The notes under the pieces: generated by a model
Database searches by the model: none
What the model saw: the letters and a program-made list of their open reading frames with translations, nothing else
What the model was told of the DNA's origin: nothing
Shown here: in pieces, positions 8,801 to 18,039 of the stretch
How the letters are laid out: every line of letters begins with the position of its first letter
Position numbering within the stretch: the stretch's first letter is position 1
Position numbers and translations under genes: made by a program
NCBI GenBank assembly: GCA_905234625.1
Contig: CAJOIC010000002.1
Span: 1-64,000 of the forward strand
Source of the DNA: an uncultured Oscillospiraceae bacterium
GTDB taxonomy: Bacteria > Bacillota > Clostridia > Oscillospirales > Oscillospiraceae
DNA length: 64,000 nucleotides
Direction: 5' to 3'

Positions 8801-8850
8801 GTGGGGGAAAGTGGTGTAAAGTGCATCAAATTCCCACAAAGTGGGGCGGA
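8801..8850 (+). promoter_or_regulatory. MraZ-type operator of 10-bp repeats
   Basis: Five consecutive 10-base units occupy 8801-8850. Units 1, 2, 3 and 5 begin with GTG (GTGGG, GTGGT, GTGCA, GTGGG), and units 1-4 end in AAA. MraZ is known to bind tandem TGGG-containing repeats with 10-bp periodicity ahead of its own gene, so this is probably the autoregulatory site. The fifth unit runs into the mraZ ribosome site GGAGGTG (8848-8854). Confidence 0.75.
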
Positions 8851-8861
8851 GGTGAAGCCGG

Positions 8862-9278
8862 ATGACAGGTGAATATCAGCATTCCCTGGACGCGAAGGGG
8901 CGTCTGTTCATCCCGGCGCGCCTGCGGGAGGAGCTCGGTACGGAGTTCTATGTCACCATCTCCGCCGACACCTGCCTGTGTGCTTACAGCGCGGAGAACT
9001 GGCAGAAGTTTTCTGACAAGATCGGCGCCATGCCCTACAAGGACCAGCGGAAGATGCGCGCACTGCACGCCTTTGCCGCCAAGTGCGAGCTGGACGCCCA
9101 GGGGAGGATCCTGCTGCCGCAGACCCTCCGGGAGTTCGCCAAGCTCGAAAAAAGCGTTACCGTCCTCGGCGCCAACAACCACGCCGAGTTTTGGAATAGT
9201 GATCTCTGGGCGGATATCCGCGATACGGAGATGTCGCCTGAGAACATCGCCGCTCTCATGCAGGAGCTCGACTTCTGA
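8862..9278 (+). CDS. mraZ: Transcriptional regulator MraZ
   Basis: MraZ is a ring-forming DNA-binding protein that represses its own division and cell-wall operon. The 138 residues contain two SpoVT/AbrB-like halves: GEYQHSLDAKGRLFIPARLR (about 3-22) and CELDAQGRILLPQTLREFA (about 71-89). The start at 8862 follows GGAGGTG by 7 bases. It overlaps rsmH by one base (TGATG). It is the first gene of the dcw cluster. Confidence 0.96.
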   Translation: MTGEYQHSLDAKGRLFIPARLREELGTEFYVTISADTCLCAYSAENWQKFSDKIGAMPYKDQRKMRALHAFAAKCELDAQGRILLPQTLREFAKLEKSVTVLGANNHAEFWNSDLWADIRDTEMSPENIAALMQELDF

Positions 9279-10204
9279 TGGAGCATATCAGCGTACTTCT
9301 TCCGGAGTGCGTCCGGTATCTGGATATAAAGCCCGACGGCGTCTATGTGGACGGCACCCTGGGCCTGGGCGGGCATTCGGAGGCCATCGCCTCGAAGCTC
9401 ACCACCGGACGGCTCATTTCCATCGACCGGGACGACCGGGCCCTGGCCTTTGCCCGGAAGCGCCTGGAGTCCTTTGGGGACCGGGTGACCTTCCTCAAGG
9501 GGAACTTCGGCGACCTGGGAGCGCTCCTTGACAGCGCCGGAGTGGACAAGGCCGACGGCATGATGTTCGATCTCGGCGTTTCGTCGCCCCAGCTGGACAA
9601 CGCGGAGCGGGGCTTTTCTTACAGCCAGGACGCACCGCTCGATATGCGGATGGACGAGTCCGAGTCTCTGACGGCGGCGGACATCCTGAACACCTGGAGC
9701 GAGGCGGAGCTGCGGAGCGTCTTCTGGCGTTACGGCGAGGAACGCTACGCCGGACGCATCGCCGCCGCCATCGCGGCCCGCAGGGAGGAGGCTCCGATCC
9801 GGACCACAGGCGAGCTGGTGGATATCATCCGAAGGACGATGCCTGCCGCGGCGCTGCGGGAAAAGCAGCATCCGGCGAAGCGGTGCTTCCAGGCGCTGCG
9901 CATCGCCGTGAACGACGAGCTGGGCTCTCTGGAACGGATGCTGGCCCAGGCTCCTGACCGCCTGACGGTGGGCGGGCGGCTTCTGGTCATCAGCTTTCAT
10001 TCTCTGGAGGACCGCCTGGTGAAGGAAGCTATCCGCAGCCGGGAGAACGGCTGCACCTGCCCCAAGGATTTTCCGGTGTGTACCTGCGGCTTCGTCCAGA
10101 CGCTTCGGAGCGTCACGCGAAAGCCCGTGGCGCCCACACCGAAAGAAATAGAGCGTAATCCCCGGGCGCGCAGCGCGCGTCTCAGGATCGCGGAGAGGGT
10201 ATGA
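9278..10204 (+). CDS. rsmH: 16S rRNA (cytosine1402-N4)-methyltransferase RsmH
   Basis: RsmH (MraW) methylates N4 of C1402 in the ribosomal P site. The 308 residues show the SAM-binding motif YVDGTLGLGGHSEAI (about 23-37), the family motif MMFDLGVSSPQLD (about 96-108), and the FHSLEDRLVK signature at about 239-248. The start overlaps the mraZ stop. Length is normal and nothing is missing. Confidence 0.97.
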   Translation: MEHISVLLPECVRYLDIKPDGVYVDGTLGLGGHSEAIASKLTTGRLISIDRDDRALAFARKRLESFGDRVTFLKGNFGDLGALLDSAGVDKADGMMFDLGVSSPQLDNAERGFSYSQDAPLDMRMDESESLTAADILNTWSEAELRSVFWRYGEERYAGRIAAAIAARREEAPIRTTGELVDIIRRTMPAAALREKQHPAKRCFQALRIAVNDELGSLERMLAQAPDRLTVGGRLLVISFHSLEDRLVKEAIRSRENGCTCPKDFPVCTCGFVQTLRSVTRKPVAPTPKEIERNPRARSARLRIAERV

Positions 10205-10208
10205 GAAC

Positions 10209-10781
10209 ATGAGCACCACGAAGAACTTCAAAAGCTATAACTTCGTCACCGGCGCCGTAGACGGTACCCTGGCCTACGACTTCAGCAGTCCCGCCTATTA
10301 CCCCGAGGAGGAGGTCTACGAAGCGCCGCCGAGGAAGGCGGAGTCGCCCCGGGAGACTATTTGGGTCAAGGAGGACGTGCGGGAGAAGGTCCAGACCGTC
10401 GTCCGCGGCAAGCAGGGCTTTTCTCCGCTGGCGGTGATGGGGGTCCTCTGCGTCGTGGTGCTGTTCGTCATGACCCTTCTCGCCCAGATACAGCTGGTGA
10501 ACATCTCGCGCACGGCGGTGGAGCTGGAGGCCCAGATCACGGAGCTCCAGGCCGAGCGGGACAAGCTCACCATCGAATATGAGACCATCTTCAACCTCAA
10601 GGATGTGGAGGAATACGCCGTGGGCGTCCTGGGTATGCAGGAGCCTCGGGATGATCAGATCTACTATCTGACGAACGTCTCCTCCGCGGACAAGGCCGTC
10701 GTGCTCTCCGGCAGCGGCACGAACATGTTCAGCCTCGGCCTGGAGGATCTCGCCGCGTCCGTCAAGGCATATTTCAGCTGA
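10209..10781 (+). CDS. FtsL-like septum formation protein
   Basis: A 190-residue single-pass protein: an acidic cytoplasmic region to about residue 72, a membrane helix (VMGVLCVVVLFVMTLLAQ, about 76-93), then a leucine/heptad coiled coil (about 95-135) and a short extracellular tail. This topology, and the position between rsmH and the division penicillin-binding protein, match FtsL, which joins FtsQ and FtsB in the division complex. FtsL sequences are poorly conserved, so the call rests on topology and synteny. Confidence 0.8.
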   Translation: MSTTKNFKSYNFVTGAVDGTLAYDFSSPAYYPEEEVYEAPPRKAESPRETIWVKEDVREKVQTVVRGKQGFSPLAVMGVLCVVVLFVMTLLAQIQLVNISRTAVELEAQITELQAERDKLTIEYETIFNLKDVEEYAVGVLGMQEPRDDQIYYLTNVSSADKAVVLSGSGTNMFSLGLEDLAASVKAYFS

Positions 10782-10867
10782 TGGACGAAGTATACTGGAT
10801 ATTACAGGAGAAGTATGTTATACTTATGTAAACTCTTGCAGTGTCCGGTGTATCAAAGGAGATTTCC

Positions 10868-13201
10868 ATGGCTATCAAGCGCAAACAAAAAAGCGGACCC
10901 GTTTCGCCCAATACCATGATGCTTCGCCGCACACTCTTCCTTATGGTGGTGTGCGGCATAGTTGCATTTTTACTGCTGGCTCTGCGGCTGTTCAGGATAC
11001 AGATCATCGACCATGATTATTACGAGGCTCTGGCGGTGGATCAGCAGCTCCGGGAGACCACCGTGTCCGCCAAGCGCGGCACGATTTACGACCGTAACAT
11101 GAACATCCTGGCCATGAGCGCCTCCGTCTCGAATATCTATCTCAGCCCGGCGGAGATGGTGATGTACGGGGAGGACCCGGCCCTCATCGCGGAGGGGCTC
11201 TCCCAGATCCTGGACATGGATTACAATGAGATCTATGAGAAATGTCAGAACCGGAATTCCTGGTATGTGACCGTTGCCAAAAAGGTGGACGATGAGATCG
11301 CCGAGCAGGTGCGCGCCTTCAAGGAGGCGGGCTACCAGACGTTGAATGATGATGGTAAGCCCGTCACCCGGGCGTTCCAGGGCGTAAAGATCGAGGAAGC
11401 CACCAAGCGTTACTATCCCTATTCGAGCCTTGCCAGCCATGTGATCGGCTTCGTGGGCGCGGACGATTACGGCCTGGCCGGCGTGGAGTATTATTACGAC
11501 GACGTTCTCTCCGGCACGGACGGCCGCATCGTGCGGGCCACCACCGCCAACGGTACGGATATGCTGTTCACGGATTTTGAGGACTACTACGACGCCCAGG
11601 ACGGCGAGAGCGTCGTCCTCACCATCGACGAGACGGTGCAGTATTACCTGGAGAAGCACCTGGAGCTGGCGGTGGAGAATTATGACCTGCAGAACGGCGC
11701 GGCAGGCATCGTCATGGACGTGAACACCGGCGCGATCCTGGGCATGGCCTCTCTGGGGAATTATGATCCCAACAACTACCTGGAGGTGGACGAGGAGACC
11801 CAGGAGCGCGCGGACGCCCTGGCGGAGATCGATCAGGAAACGGCGGACGCCGTCCTGGCGGAGGCGCGGAACGCCCAGTGGCGGAACAAGGCCCTCTCCG
11901 ATACATATGAGCCCGGCTCCACGTTCAAGATCATCACCCTGGCCATGGGTCTGGAATCCGGCGCCATCACCATGGATTCCGCCTTCTTCTGCGGCGGCAG
12001 CATGATGGTCGCCGGTCGTACCGATCCCCTGAACTGCTGGAACACCGGCGGACACGGCTCCGAGACCCTGACCCAGGCCATCATGAACTCCTGCAACGTT
12101 GCCCTCGTCAACATCGGCCAGCAGGTGGGGGCGGAGCGGTTTTATGAGTATGCCCGGGCCTTCGGCCTGTTCGACAAGACTGGCGTGGACCTGCAGGGCG
12201 AGTCCAACAGTCTCTGGTGGGACGAGGATACTTTCTTCGACCCCTATAACCAATCCCAGCTGGCGGCGGCCTCCTTCGGCCAAACCTTCACCATCACACC
12301 GCTCCAGCTCATCACGGCGGTCAGCGCCGCGGTGAACGGCGGCAATCTCATGCAGCCCTATGTGGTCAGCGAGGTGCTGGACGGCGAGGGCAATACCGTC
12401 TCCCAGCGGGAGCCCACCGTCGTGCGGCAGGTGGTCAGCGAGGAGACCTCCGCCCATGTGTGCGAGATCCTGGAGCAGGTCGTGGGCAATTCCGCCGGTA
12501 CAGGTAAGAACGCCTATGTGGCCGGTTATCGCATCGGCGGCAAGACCGGCACCTCCGAGGACGTGGTCTATGAGGCCCAGACCGGTACGAAGCGCTATAT
12601 CGTCTCCTTCATCGGCATCGCGCCCATGGACGATCCACAAGTGGCGGTGCTGGTACTGCTGAAGGCCCCCGGCCCCAACGCCTCTACCTACGTCAGCGGC
12701 GGTCAGATGGCCGCGCCCACCGTGGGCAGCATCATGGCGGACATTCTGCCCGTTCTGGGCGTCCAGCCGGTGTACAGCGGCGACGAGGCCGCCATCGTGG
12801 ACCGTGCCGTGCCCCGTGTCATCGGTCTTGACCTGGCGGATGCGGCCGCGGCGGTCACGGAGGCGGGCTTCACTTACCGCACCGTGGGCTCCGAGGGGAC
12901 CGTCACGGCCCAGCTGCCCCGGTCCGGCTCCACCATCGCCGCCAACAGCGAGGTGATCCTGTACCTGGGCGACGAGGAGCCTCAGGAATCCACCGTCACT
13001 ATGATGGACCTTACGGGCCTTGACTATGAATCCGCCCGCATCCGCATGGGCTGGGCCGGACTATATATCAACGGCGAAGGCGCCATGCTCAGCGGCTCCG
13101 CGTATGTCACACGGCAGAGCGTGCCTGCCGGAGAGCAGATCTCCGTGGGCAGCGTGGTGACCGTATCCCTGTCCGACTCCAGCAACCTCGGACGGTATTG
13201 A
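10868..13201 (+). CDS. PASTA-domain penicillin-binding protein (FtsI/SpoVD type)
   Basis: A class B transpeptidase that cross-links septal (or spore cortex) peptidoglycan. The ATG at 10868, 6 bases after AAAGGAG, gives 777 residues. Order: short basic N-terminus, one membrane helix (about 20-42), dimerisation domain, transpeptidase with SxxK (STFK, Ser351), SCN in NSCNVALV, and KTG (559-561), then two C-terminal PASTA domains (about 635-690 and 705-775). An acidic insert (about 298-340, rich in Glu, Asp and Ala) precedes the catalytic serine. Two PASTA domains favour a PBP2B/FtsI role over SpoVD, but both families occur at this locus in Clostridia. Confidence 0.92.
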   Translation: MAIKRKQKSGPVSPNTMMLRRTLFLMVVCGIVAFLLLALRLFRIQIIDHDYYEALAVDQQLRETTVSAKRGTIYDRNMNILAMSASVSNIYLSPAEMVMYGEDPALIAEGLSQILDMDYNEIYEKCQNRNSWYVTVAKKVDDEIAEQVRAFKEAGYQTLNDDGKPVTRAFQGVKIEEATKRYYPYSSLASHVIGFVGADDYGLAGVEYYYDDVLSGTDGRIVRATTANGTDMLFTDFEDYYDAQDGESVVLTIDETVQYYLEKHLELAVENYDLQNGAAGIVMDVNTGAILGMASLGNYDPNNYLEVDEETQERADALAEIDQETADAVLAEARNAQWRNKALSDTYEPGSTFKIITLAMGLESGAITMDSAFFCGGSMMVAGRTDPLNCWNTGGHGSETLTQAIMNSCNVALVNIGQQVGAERFYEYARAFGLFDKTGVDLQGESNSLWWDEDTFFDPYNQSQLAAASFGQTFTITPLQLITAVSAAVNGGNLMQPYVVSEVLDGEGNTVSQREPTVVRQVVSEETSAHVCEILEQVVGNSAGTGKNAYVAGYRIGGKTGTSEDVVYEAQTGTKRYIVSFIGIAPMDDPQVAVLVLLKAPGPNASTYVSGGQMAAPTVGSIMADILPVLGVQPVYSGDEAAIVDRAVPRVIGLDLADAAAAVTEAGFTYRTVGSEGTVTAQLPRSGSTIAANSEVILYLGDEEPQESTVTMMDLTGLDYESARIRMGWAGLYINGEGAMLSGSAYVTRQSVPAGEQISVGSVVTVSLSDSSNLGRY

Positions 13202-13218
13202 TCCCAGGGAGGCACCCT

Positions 13219-14676
13219 ATGAAACTTAAAGACATCATCCGGGATATCCCCGTGACGGCGTGCACCGCCGATCCAGATATGGAGATCGGGGATATCCGTT
13301 ACGACTCCCGCGCGGTGCGGGAGGGAGACCTGTTCGTGGCTGTGGTGGGCTTTGCGTCCGACGGACACCGCTTCATCCCGGCGGCTGTGAAAAGCGGCGC
13401 AGCGGCGGTGCTCTGCCAGGAGGTACCGGACGGGATCGAGATCCCCTATATCCTCACGCCGGACAGCCGGAAGGCTCTGGCGCTGGCGTCGGCAGCGTTT
13501 TTTGGCTATCCAGCGAAGGACCTGACCATGATCGGCGTCACCGGCACCAACGGAAAGACAACCTCCACGACCCTCATAAAGCACATTCTGGAGGAGGCTA
13601 AGGGTGCGAAGGTGGGCCTCATCGGCACCATAGCCAATTATATCGGCGATACGGAGCTCCACGCGGAGCGGACCACGCCGGAGTCCTATGAGCTGCAGAA
13701 GCTCCTGCGGCGCATGGCGGACGAGGGCTGCGCATACGCTGTCATGGAGGTGTCCTCCCACGCGCTGGCCCTGGATCGGGTGGCGGGCATCCGCTTCGCC
13801 GCGGGAGTCTTTACGAATCTCACCCAGGACCACCTGGATTTCCACAAGACGATGAAGGACTATGCCGCGGCCAAGGCCCTGCTTTTTCAGGTGAGCGACG
13901 CCGCCGCTGTGAACACGGACGATCCATGGGTCCCCTTCATGACGGAGAAGATATCCTGCCCGGTGCTGGGCTTCGGAACGGCCGGCGGCGATCTGACCGC
14001 GCGGGACATCGAATACTCCGCAGCCGGCGTGCACTTCACGGCCTGCCTGGGCAGCCAGCAGGTCCCCGTGTCCCTGGGTATCCCGGGAAGGTTTTCCGTC
14101 AGCAACGCGTTGACGGCCCTGGCGGCGGTGACTCTGGTGGACGTGCCGCTGGAGGATGCCGCAAGAGCCCTGGGGACGGCCTCCGGGGTGAAGGGCAGGG
14201 TGGAGGTGGTCCCCACACCGAAGGACTTCACTATCGTCATCGATTACGCCCATACGCCGGACGCCCTTGAGAAGGTGCTCCAGGCCATGCGCGCCGTGAC
14301 GGAGGGGCGGCTCGTGGCCCTCTTCGGCTGCGGCGGCGACCGGGACGGCACCAAGCGCCCCATCATGGGCCGCATCGCCGCGGAGAACGCCGACTTCACC
14401 GTCGTTACCAGCGACAATCCCCGCACGGAGGATCCGGAGGCCATCATCTCCGACATCCTGGCCGGGATCCCGGAGGACGCGCCGAAGGCGGTCATCCCGG
14501 ACCGGCGGGAGGCCATTGCCTGGGTCATCGATCACCACGAGCCCGGGGATATCATCGTCCTGGCGGGGAAGGGGCATGAGACCTATCAGGAAGTAAACGG
14601 CGTCAAAAACCACATGGACGAGCGGGAGATCGTCGCGATGCATCTCGCCGAAGCGAGAGGAGAGGAACTATCATGA
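13219..14676 (+). CDS. murE: UDP-MurNAc-L-Ala-D-Glu:meso-diaminopimelate ligase MurE
   Basis: MurE adds the third residue of the peptidoglycan stem peptide in the cytoplasm. The ATG at 13219 follows AGGGAGG by 6 bases and gives 485 residues. The ATP loop GTNGKTTS is at 109-116, and the DNPR specificity motif at 399-402 indicates meso-diaminopimelate rather than lysine. It overlaps mraY by 4 bases. murF, which usually follows, is absent here. Confidence 0.96.
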   Translation: MKLKDIIRDIPVTACTADPDMEIGDIRYDSRAVREGDLFVAVVGFASDGHRFIPAAVKSGAAAVLCQEVPDGIEIPYILTPDSRKALALASAAFFGYPAKDLTMIGVTGTNGKTTSTTLIKHILEEAKGAKVGLIGTIANYIGDTELHAERTTPESYELQKLLRRMADEGCAYAVMEVSSHALALDRVAGIRFAAGVFTNLTQDHLDFHKTMKDYAAAKALLFQVSDAAAVNTDDPWVPFMTEKISCPVLGFGTAGGDLTARDIEYSAAGVHFTACLGSQQVPVSLGIPGRFSVSNALTALAAVTLVDVPLEDAARALGTASGVKGRVEVVPTPKDFTIVIDYAHTPDALEKVLQAMRAVTEGRLVALFGCGGDRDGTKRPIMGRIAAENADFTVVTSDNPRTEDPEAIISDILAGIPEDAPKAVIPDRREAIAWVIDHHEPGDIIVLAGKGHETYQEVNGVKNHMDEREIVAMHLAEARGEELS

Positions 14677-15686
14677 TGACTATCCGACTGATCCTGGCGT
14701 TTGTCATAGCCTTCGTCGTAGCGGCGGTGGTGGGGAAGTTCTATGTCCCCTGGCTGCGCCGCATCAAGGCGGGGCAGGAGATCAAGGAGATCGGTCCCAA
14801 CTGGCACAAATCCAAGGCCGGGACTCCCACCATGGGCGGCATCATCTTCATCGCGGCGGTGGCCGCGGCGGTGCTGACGGTGGGCTTCCGGAACATGGTC
14901 CACGGCGACCGCGGCGCGGTGGTGGTGCTGATGTTCTCCCTGTTTTTCGGCGCCATCGGCTTCCTGGACGATTTCGAAAAGCTCAAGAAAAAGCAGAACC
15001 TGGGCCTCTCCGCCAAGGCGAAGTTCATCCTGCAGCTGGCGGTATCCGTGGCTCTGCTGTATCTGCTGCGGCTGGACGGCTATCTGGAGCCGCATCTGTA
15101 CGTCCCCTTCTGGAACGTGACGGTGGATATGCCGGAGTGGCTGTATTTCGTCCTGGCGGCCTTCATCATCGTCGGTACGGTGAACGCGGTGAACCTGACA
15201 GACGGTCTTGACGGTCTCGCCGCCAGCGTTACCATTCCGGTGATGGTGTGCTATACCGCCGTGACCTTCTGGTGGGGGAGCCGGTTTGAGTCTCTGGGCG
15301 TTTTCGCCGCGGGCCTGACCGGAGGTCTCTTCGGCTTTCTGCTGTATAACTTCTATCCTGCGAAGTGCTTCATGGGTGATACCGGCAGCCTGTTTCTGGG
15401 CGGCGCTGTCTGCGGCATGGCCTTCGCGCTGGATATGCCTCTCATCCTGGTGCCTCTCGGCATCATCTACATCATCGAGACCCTGTCGGACATCATCCAG
15501 GTGGGCTATTTCAAGCTCACCCACGGCAAGCGCGTCTTCCGCATGGCCCCCTTCCATCACCACCTGGAGATGGGTGGCTGGACCGGACACAAGTGGACGG
15601 AAAAGCATATCGTGACGCTCTTCACGGCGATCACGGTGGTCTTTGCCGTGCTGGCGTTCTTCGGCTGCGCGGACCGGTATGTGTAA
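14673..15686 (+). CDS. mraY: Phospho-MurNAc-pentapeptide transferase MraY
   Basis: MraY transfers phospho-MurNAc-pentapeptide to undecaprenyl phosphate, forming lipid I at the inner face of the membrane. The 337 residues hold about ten membrane helices and the conserved aspartate loops: GFLDDFEKLKKKQNLGLSAK, VNLTDGLDGLAA and FMGDTGSLFLGG, plus the FHHHLE motif (PFHHHLEMGG). Two adjacent ATGs (14673 and 14676) could serve as the start; the sequence GAGAGGAGAGG lies upstream of both. Confidence 0.96.
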   Translation: MMTIRLILAFVIAFVVAAVVGKFYVPWLRRIKAGQEIKEIGPNWHKSKAGTPTMGGIIFIAAVAAAVLTVGFRNMVHGDRGAVVVLMFSLFFGAIGFLDDFEKLKKKQNLGLSAKAKFILQLAVSVALLYLLRLDGYLEPHLYVPFWNVTVDMPEWLYFVLAAFIIVGTVNAVNLTDGLDGLAASVTIPVMVCYTAVTFWWGSRFESLGVFAAGLTGGLFGFLLYNFYPAKCFMGDTGSLFLGGAVCGMAFALDMPLILVPLGIIYIIETLSDIIQVGYFKLTHGKRVFRMAPFHHHLEMGGWTGHKWTEKHIVTLFTAITVVFAVLAFFGCADRYV

Positions 15687-15716
15687 ATCCTGACTTCCCG
15701 GGGGAGGTGAGCGCCT

Positions 15717-16889
15717 TTGAACGAGCGCAATTCCATCAGCTATGAGAATACAAGGCTCGCCGACTATACCTATGACGACAGTATCGAGCGCGGCAATGTG
15801 GATATCCCGTTCACCATGCTGTCGCTGCTGCTGCTTACCATCGGCGTGGTGATGGTGCTGTCCTCCAGCTACGCCCGCGCATATTACGATGTGGAGGGAG
15901 TCACCGGCGGCAACGGTACCTATTACTTCGTCCGGCAGGCGTTGTTCGCCCTGTGCGGCGTGGGCGTCATGTTTGTGTGCTCCCGCGTGCCCATGGGCTT
16001 TTACCGCCGTGTGTCCTTCGTGGTGTTCCTGACCTCCATCGGCCTTCTCGTCCTCGTCATTCTCATCGGCGTAGTGGGCGGCGGTGCGCGGCGGTGGATC
16101 AACCTCGGCTTCACGACCTTCCAGCCCTCGGAGCTGACGAAGATCGGCGTCATCCTGTATTTCTCGCTCCTCATATGCCAGCAGAAGGAGAAGATGAAGA
16201 CCATCAAGGGTCTCATCCCCTTCGCGGCATGGCTCATCCTGATCTTCGCTCTCCTGGCGGCGGAGCCTCACGTCTCCGCCATCGTCATCATCGCGGCCCT
16301 GGGGATCACCCTGGTCTTCGTGGGCGGCGCGAACCTGGGCCTGTTCATCGGCGGAGCTGTAGGCGCGGGGGTGCTGGGGGGCCTTGCTTACGCCTTCCTG
16401 CCCTACGTCCGTGACCGTATCTCCGCCTGGCGGGACCCCTTCTCCGACCTGGCGGACACCGGCTGGCAGGTGGTGCAGAGCCTGTATTCCATCGGCTCCG
16501 GAGGCCTCATGGGGCTGGGACTCGGCAACTCCCGGCAGAAGTTCCTGTATCTGCCCGAGGAGCACAACGACTATATCTTCTCCATCGTCTGCGAGGAACT
16601 GGGGTTCATCGGCGCGGTGCTGGTGCTGGCGCTGTTTGCCCTGCTCATCATTCGGGGCTACTGGCTCGCCATGCATGCCCGGGACCGATACAGCTGCCTT
16701 GTCTGCGTGGGCATCACGACGCTGTTCGCGCTCCAGGTCATCCTGAACGTGGCCGTCTGCACGAACTCCATCCCCAGCACCGGCATCTCGCTGCCGCTGT
16801 TCAGCTATGGCGGCACGGCGCTGCTGCTTCAGATGGCGGAGATCGGCATCATCCTCTCTATGTCCCGGGATATCCCGGAGCAGAAGTAG
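15717..16889 (+). CDS. ftsW: FtsW/RodA/SpoVE-family peptidoglycan glycosyltransferase
   Basis: SEDS-family polymerase that makes septal glycan strands with its partner class B PBP. The 390 residues start at a TTG (15717) behind GGGGGAGGTGA. A polar N-terminal 40 residues is followed by about ten membrane helices, with GGGARRWINLGFTTFQPSELTK split around residues 122-143 and the ends-of-family motif GISLPLFSYGG near 360-370. Its place between mraY and murG supports FtsW; SpoVE would look the same by sequence. murD, which usually sits here, is missing. Confidence 0.92.
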   Translation: MNERNSISYENTRLADYTYDDSIERGNVDIPFTMLSLLLLTIGVVMVLSSSYARAYYDVEGVTGGNGTYYFVRQALFALCGVGVMFVCSRVPMGFYRRVSFVVFLTSIGLLVLVILIGVVGGGARRWINLGFTTFQPSELTKIGVILYFSLLICQQKEKMKTIKGLIPFAAWLILIFALLAAEPHVSAIVIIAALGITLVFVGGANLGLFIGGAVGAGVLGGLAYAFLPYVRDRISAWRDPFSDLADTGWQVVQSLYSIGSGGLMGLGLGNSRQKFLYLPEEHNDYIFSIVCEELGFIGAVLVLALFALLIIRGYWLAMHARDRYSCLVCVGITTLFALQVILNVAVCTNSIPSTGISLPLFSYGGTALLLQMAEIGIILSMSRDIPEQK

Positions 16890-16901
16890 GAGCGTCATAC
16901 C

Positions 16902-18026
16902 ATGAAAGTGCTGTTTACCTGCGGCGGCACCGCAGGCCATATCAATCCCGCTCTGGGCGTGGCGGGGCGAATCCGGGAGCTCATCCCGGACGCGGAGATC
17001 CTGTTCGTAGGCGCCCAGGGTCATATGGAGACGGAGCTCGTCCCCCGGGAGGGCTATGCCCTGGAGACCATCCGCATCGACGGGTTCCAGCGCAGTCTCA
17101 AGCCGAAAATGCTCCTGCGCAACATGCGCACGGCGTGCTGGCTGGCGGAGTCCATGAGGAAGGCCAGACGCATCGTGCGGGACTTTCAGCCGGACGTGGC
17201 TGTGGGCACGGGGGGCTACGTGTGCTATCCCGTGCTGAAGGCGGCCTCCGACCTGGGGGTGCCCACGGCGGTCCACGAGTCCAACGCTGTCCCCGGTCTG
17301 ACGACGAAGCTCCTGGAGAAGAGAGTTACCCGCATCCTGGTGGGCCTGGAGGAGAGCCGCAGTGCATACAGGGATCCTGCCAAGGTGGAGCTCACGGGCA
17401 CGCCCGTGCGGGTGGAGTTTCTGAGCAGCGACAAAAAGCGCGCCCGACGGGAGCTGGGACTTCCGGAGGACGAACCCATCGTCCTGGCGGTTTTTGGCTC
17501 TTTGGGGGCGGGATATATGAATGAGAGGATGAGGGAGTTCATCCGCCGCATGGAAGGCGGCGCGGACTTCCGCCTCATCTACGGTACGGGCAAGCAGTAC
17601 TACGATGCCGTCCGGGAGTCTCTGCCTCCGCAGGCGCTGCGCTCCGGGAAGATCGACGTGCGGGAGTATATCTATGATATGCCCAAGGTCATGACAGCGG
17701 CGGATATCATCATCTGCCGGGCAGGGGCTTCCACCATCGGGGAGCTCACCTGTATCGGAAAGCCCGCGGTGATCGTGCCGAGTCCCAACGTAGTGAACCA
17801 TCACCAGGAGAAGAACGCGAAGGTCCTGGCGGACGCAGGCGCTGCAAAAATGCTCCTGGAGGGGCATTTCACGGGCGACGAACTCTATGACACCGTGTCG
17901 GGCCTTATCCGCGATCCGGCGGCTCTGGGGGGCATGCACGAGGCCTCGGAGCAGATGGGCGTGAAGGACGCCACCGACCGCATAACCTCCATCGTCCTGG
18001 GGCTTGCGATGCATACGAACGAATAA
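16902..18026 (+). CDS. murG: UDP-GlcNAc:lipid I N-acetylglucosaminyltransferase MurG
   Basis: MurG adds GlcNAc to lipid I to make lipid II on the cytoplasmic membrane face. The 374-residue GT-B protein has the glycine-rich N-terminal loop TCGGTAGHINPAL (about 5-17), VGTGGYVCYPV (about 102-112), HESNAVPG (about 125-132), and the C-terminal donor-site motif CRAGASTIGELTCIGKPAVIVP. Length is typical. It ends 13 bases before the ftsQ start. Confidence 0.96.
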   Translation: MKVLFTCGGTAGHINPALGVAGRIRELIPDAEILFVGAQGHMETELVPREGYALETIRIDGFQRSLKPKMLLRNMRTACWLAESMRKARRIVRDFQPDVAVGTGGYVCYPVLKAASDLGVPTAVHESNAVPGLTTKLLEKRVTRILVGLEESRSAYRDPAKVELTGTPVRVEFLSSDKKRARRELGLPEDEPIVLAVFGSLGAGYMNERMREFIRRMEGGADFRLIYGTGKQYYDAVRESLPPQALRSGKIDVREYIYDMPKVMTAADIIICRAGASTIGELTCIGKPAVIVPSPNVVNHHQEKNAKVLADAGAAKMLLEGHFTGDELYDTVSGLIRDPAALGGMHEASEQMGVKDATDRITSIVLGLAMHTNE

Positions 18027-18039
18027 AGGGGATTACCAA

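Noticed and set aside
14586-18014. A frame of more than 1,100 codons on the minus strand across mraY, ftsW and murG
   Set aside because: Antisense to three well-defined genes; composition (His, Gln, Arg, Asp) fits a shadow of third-position GC bias.
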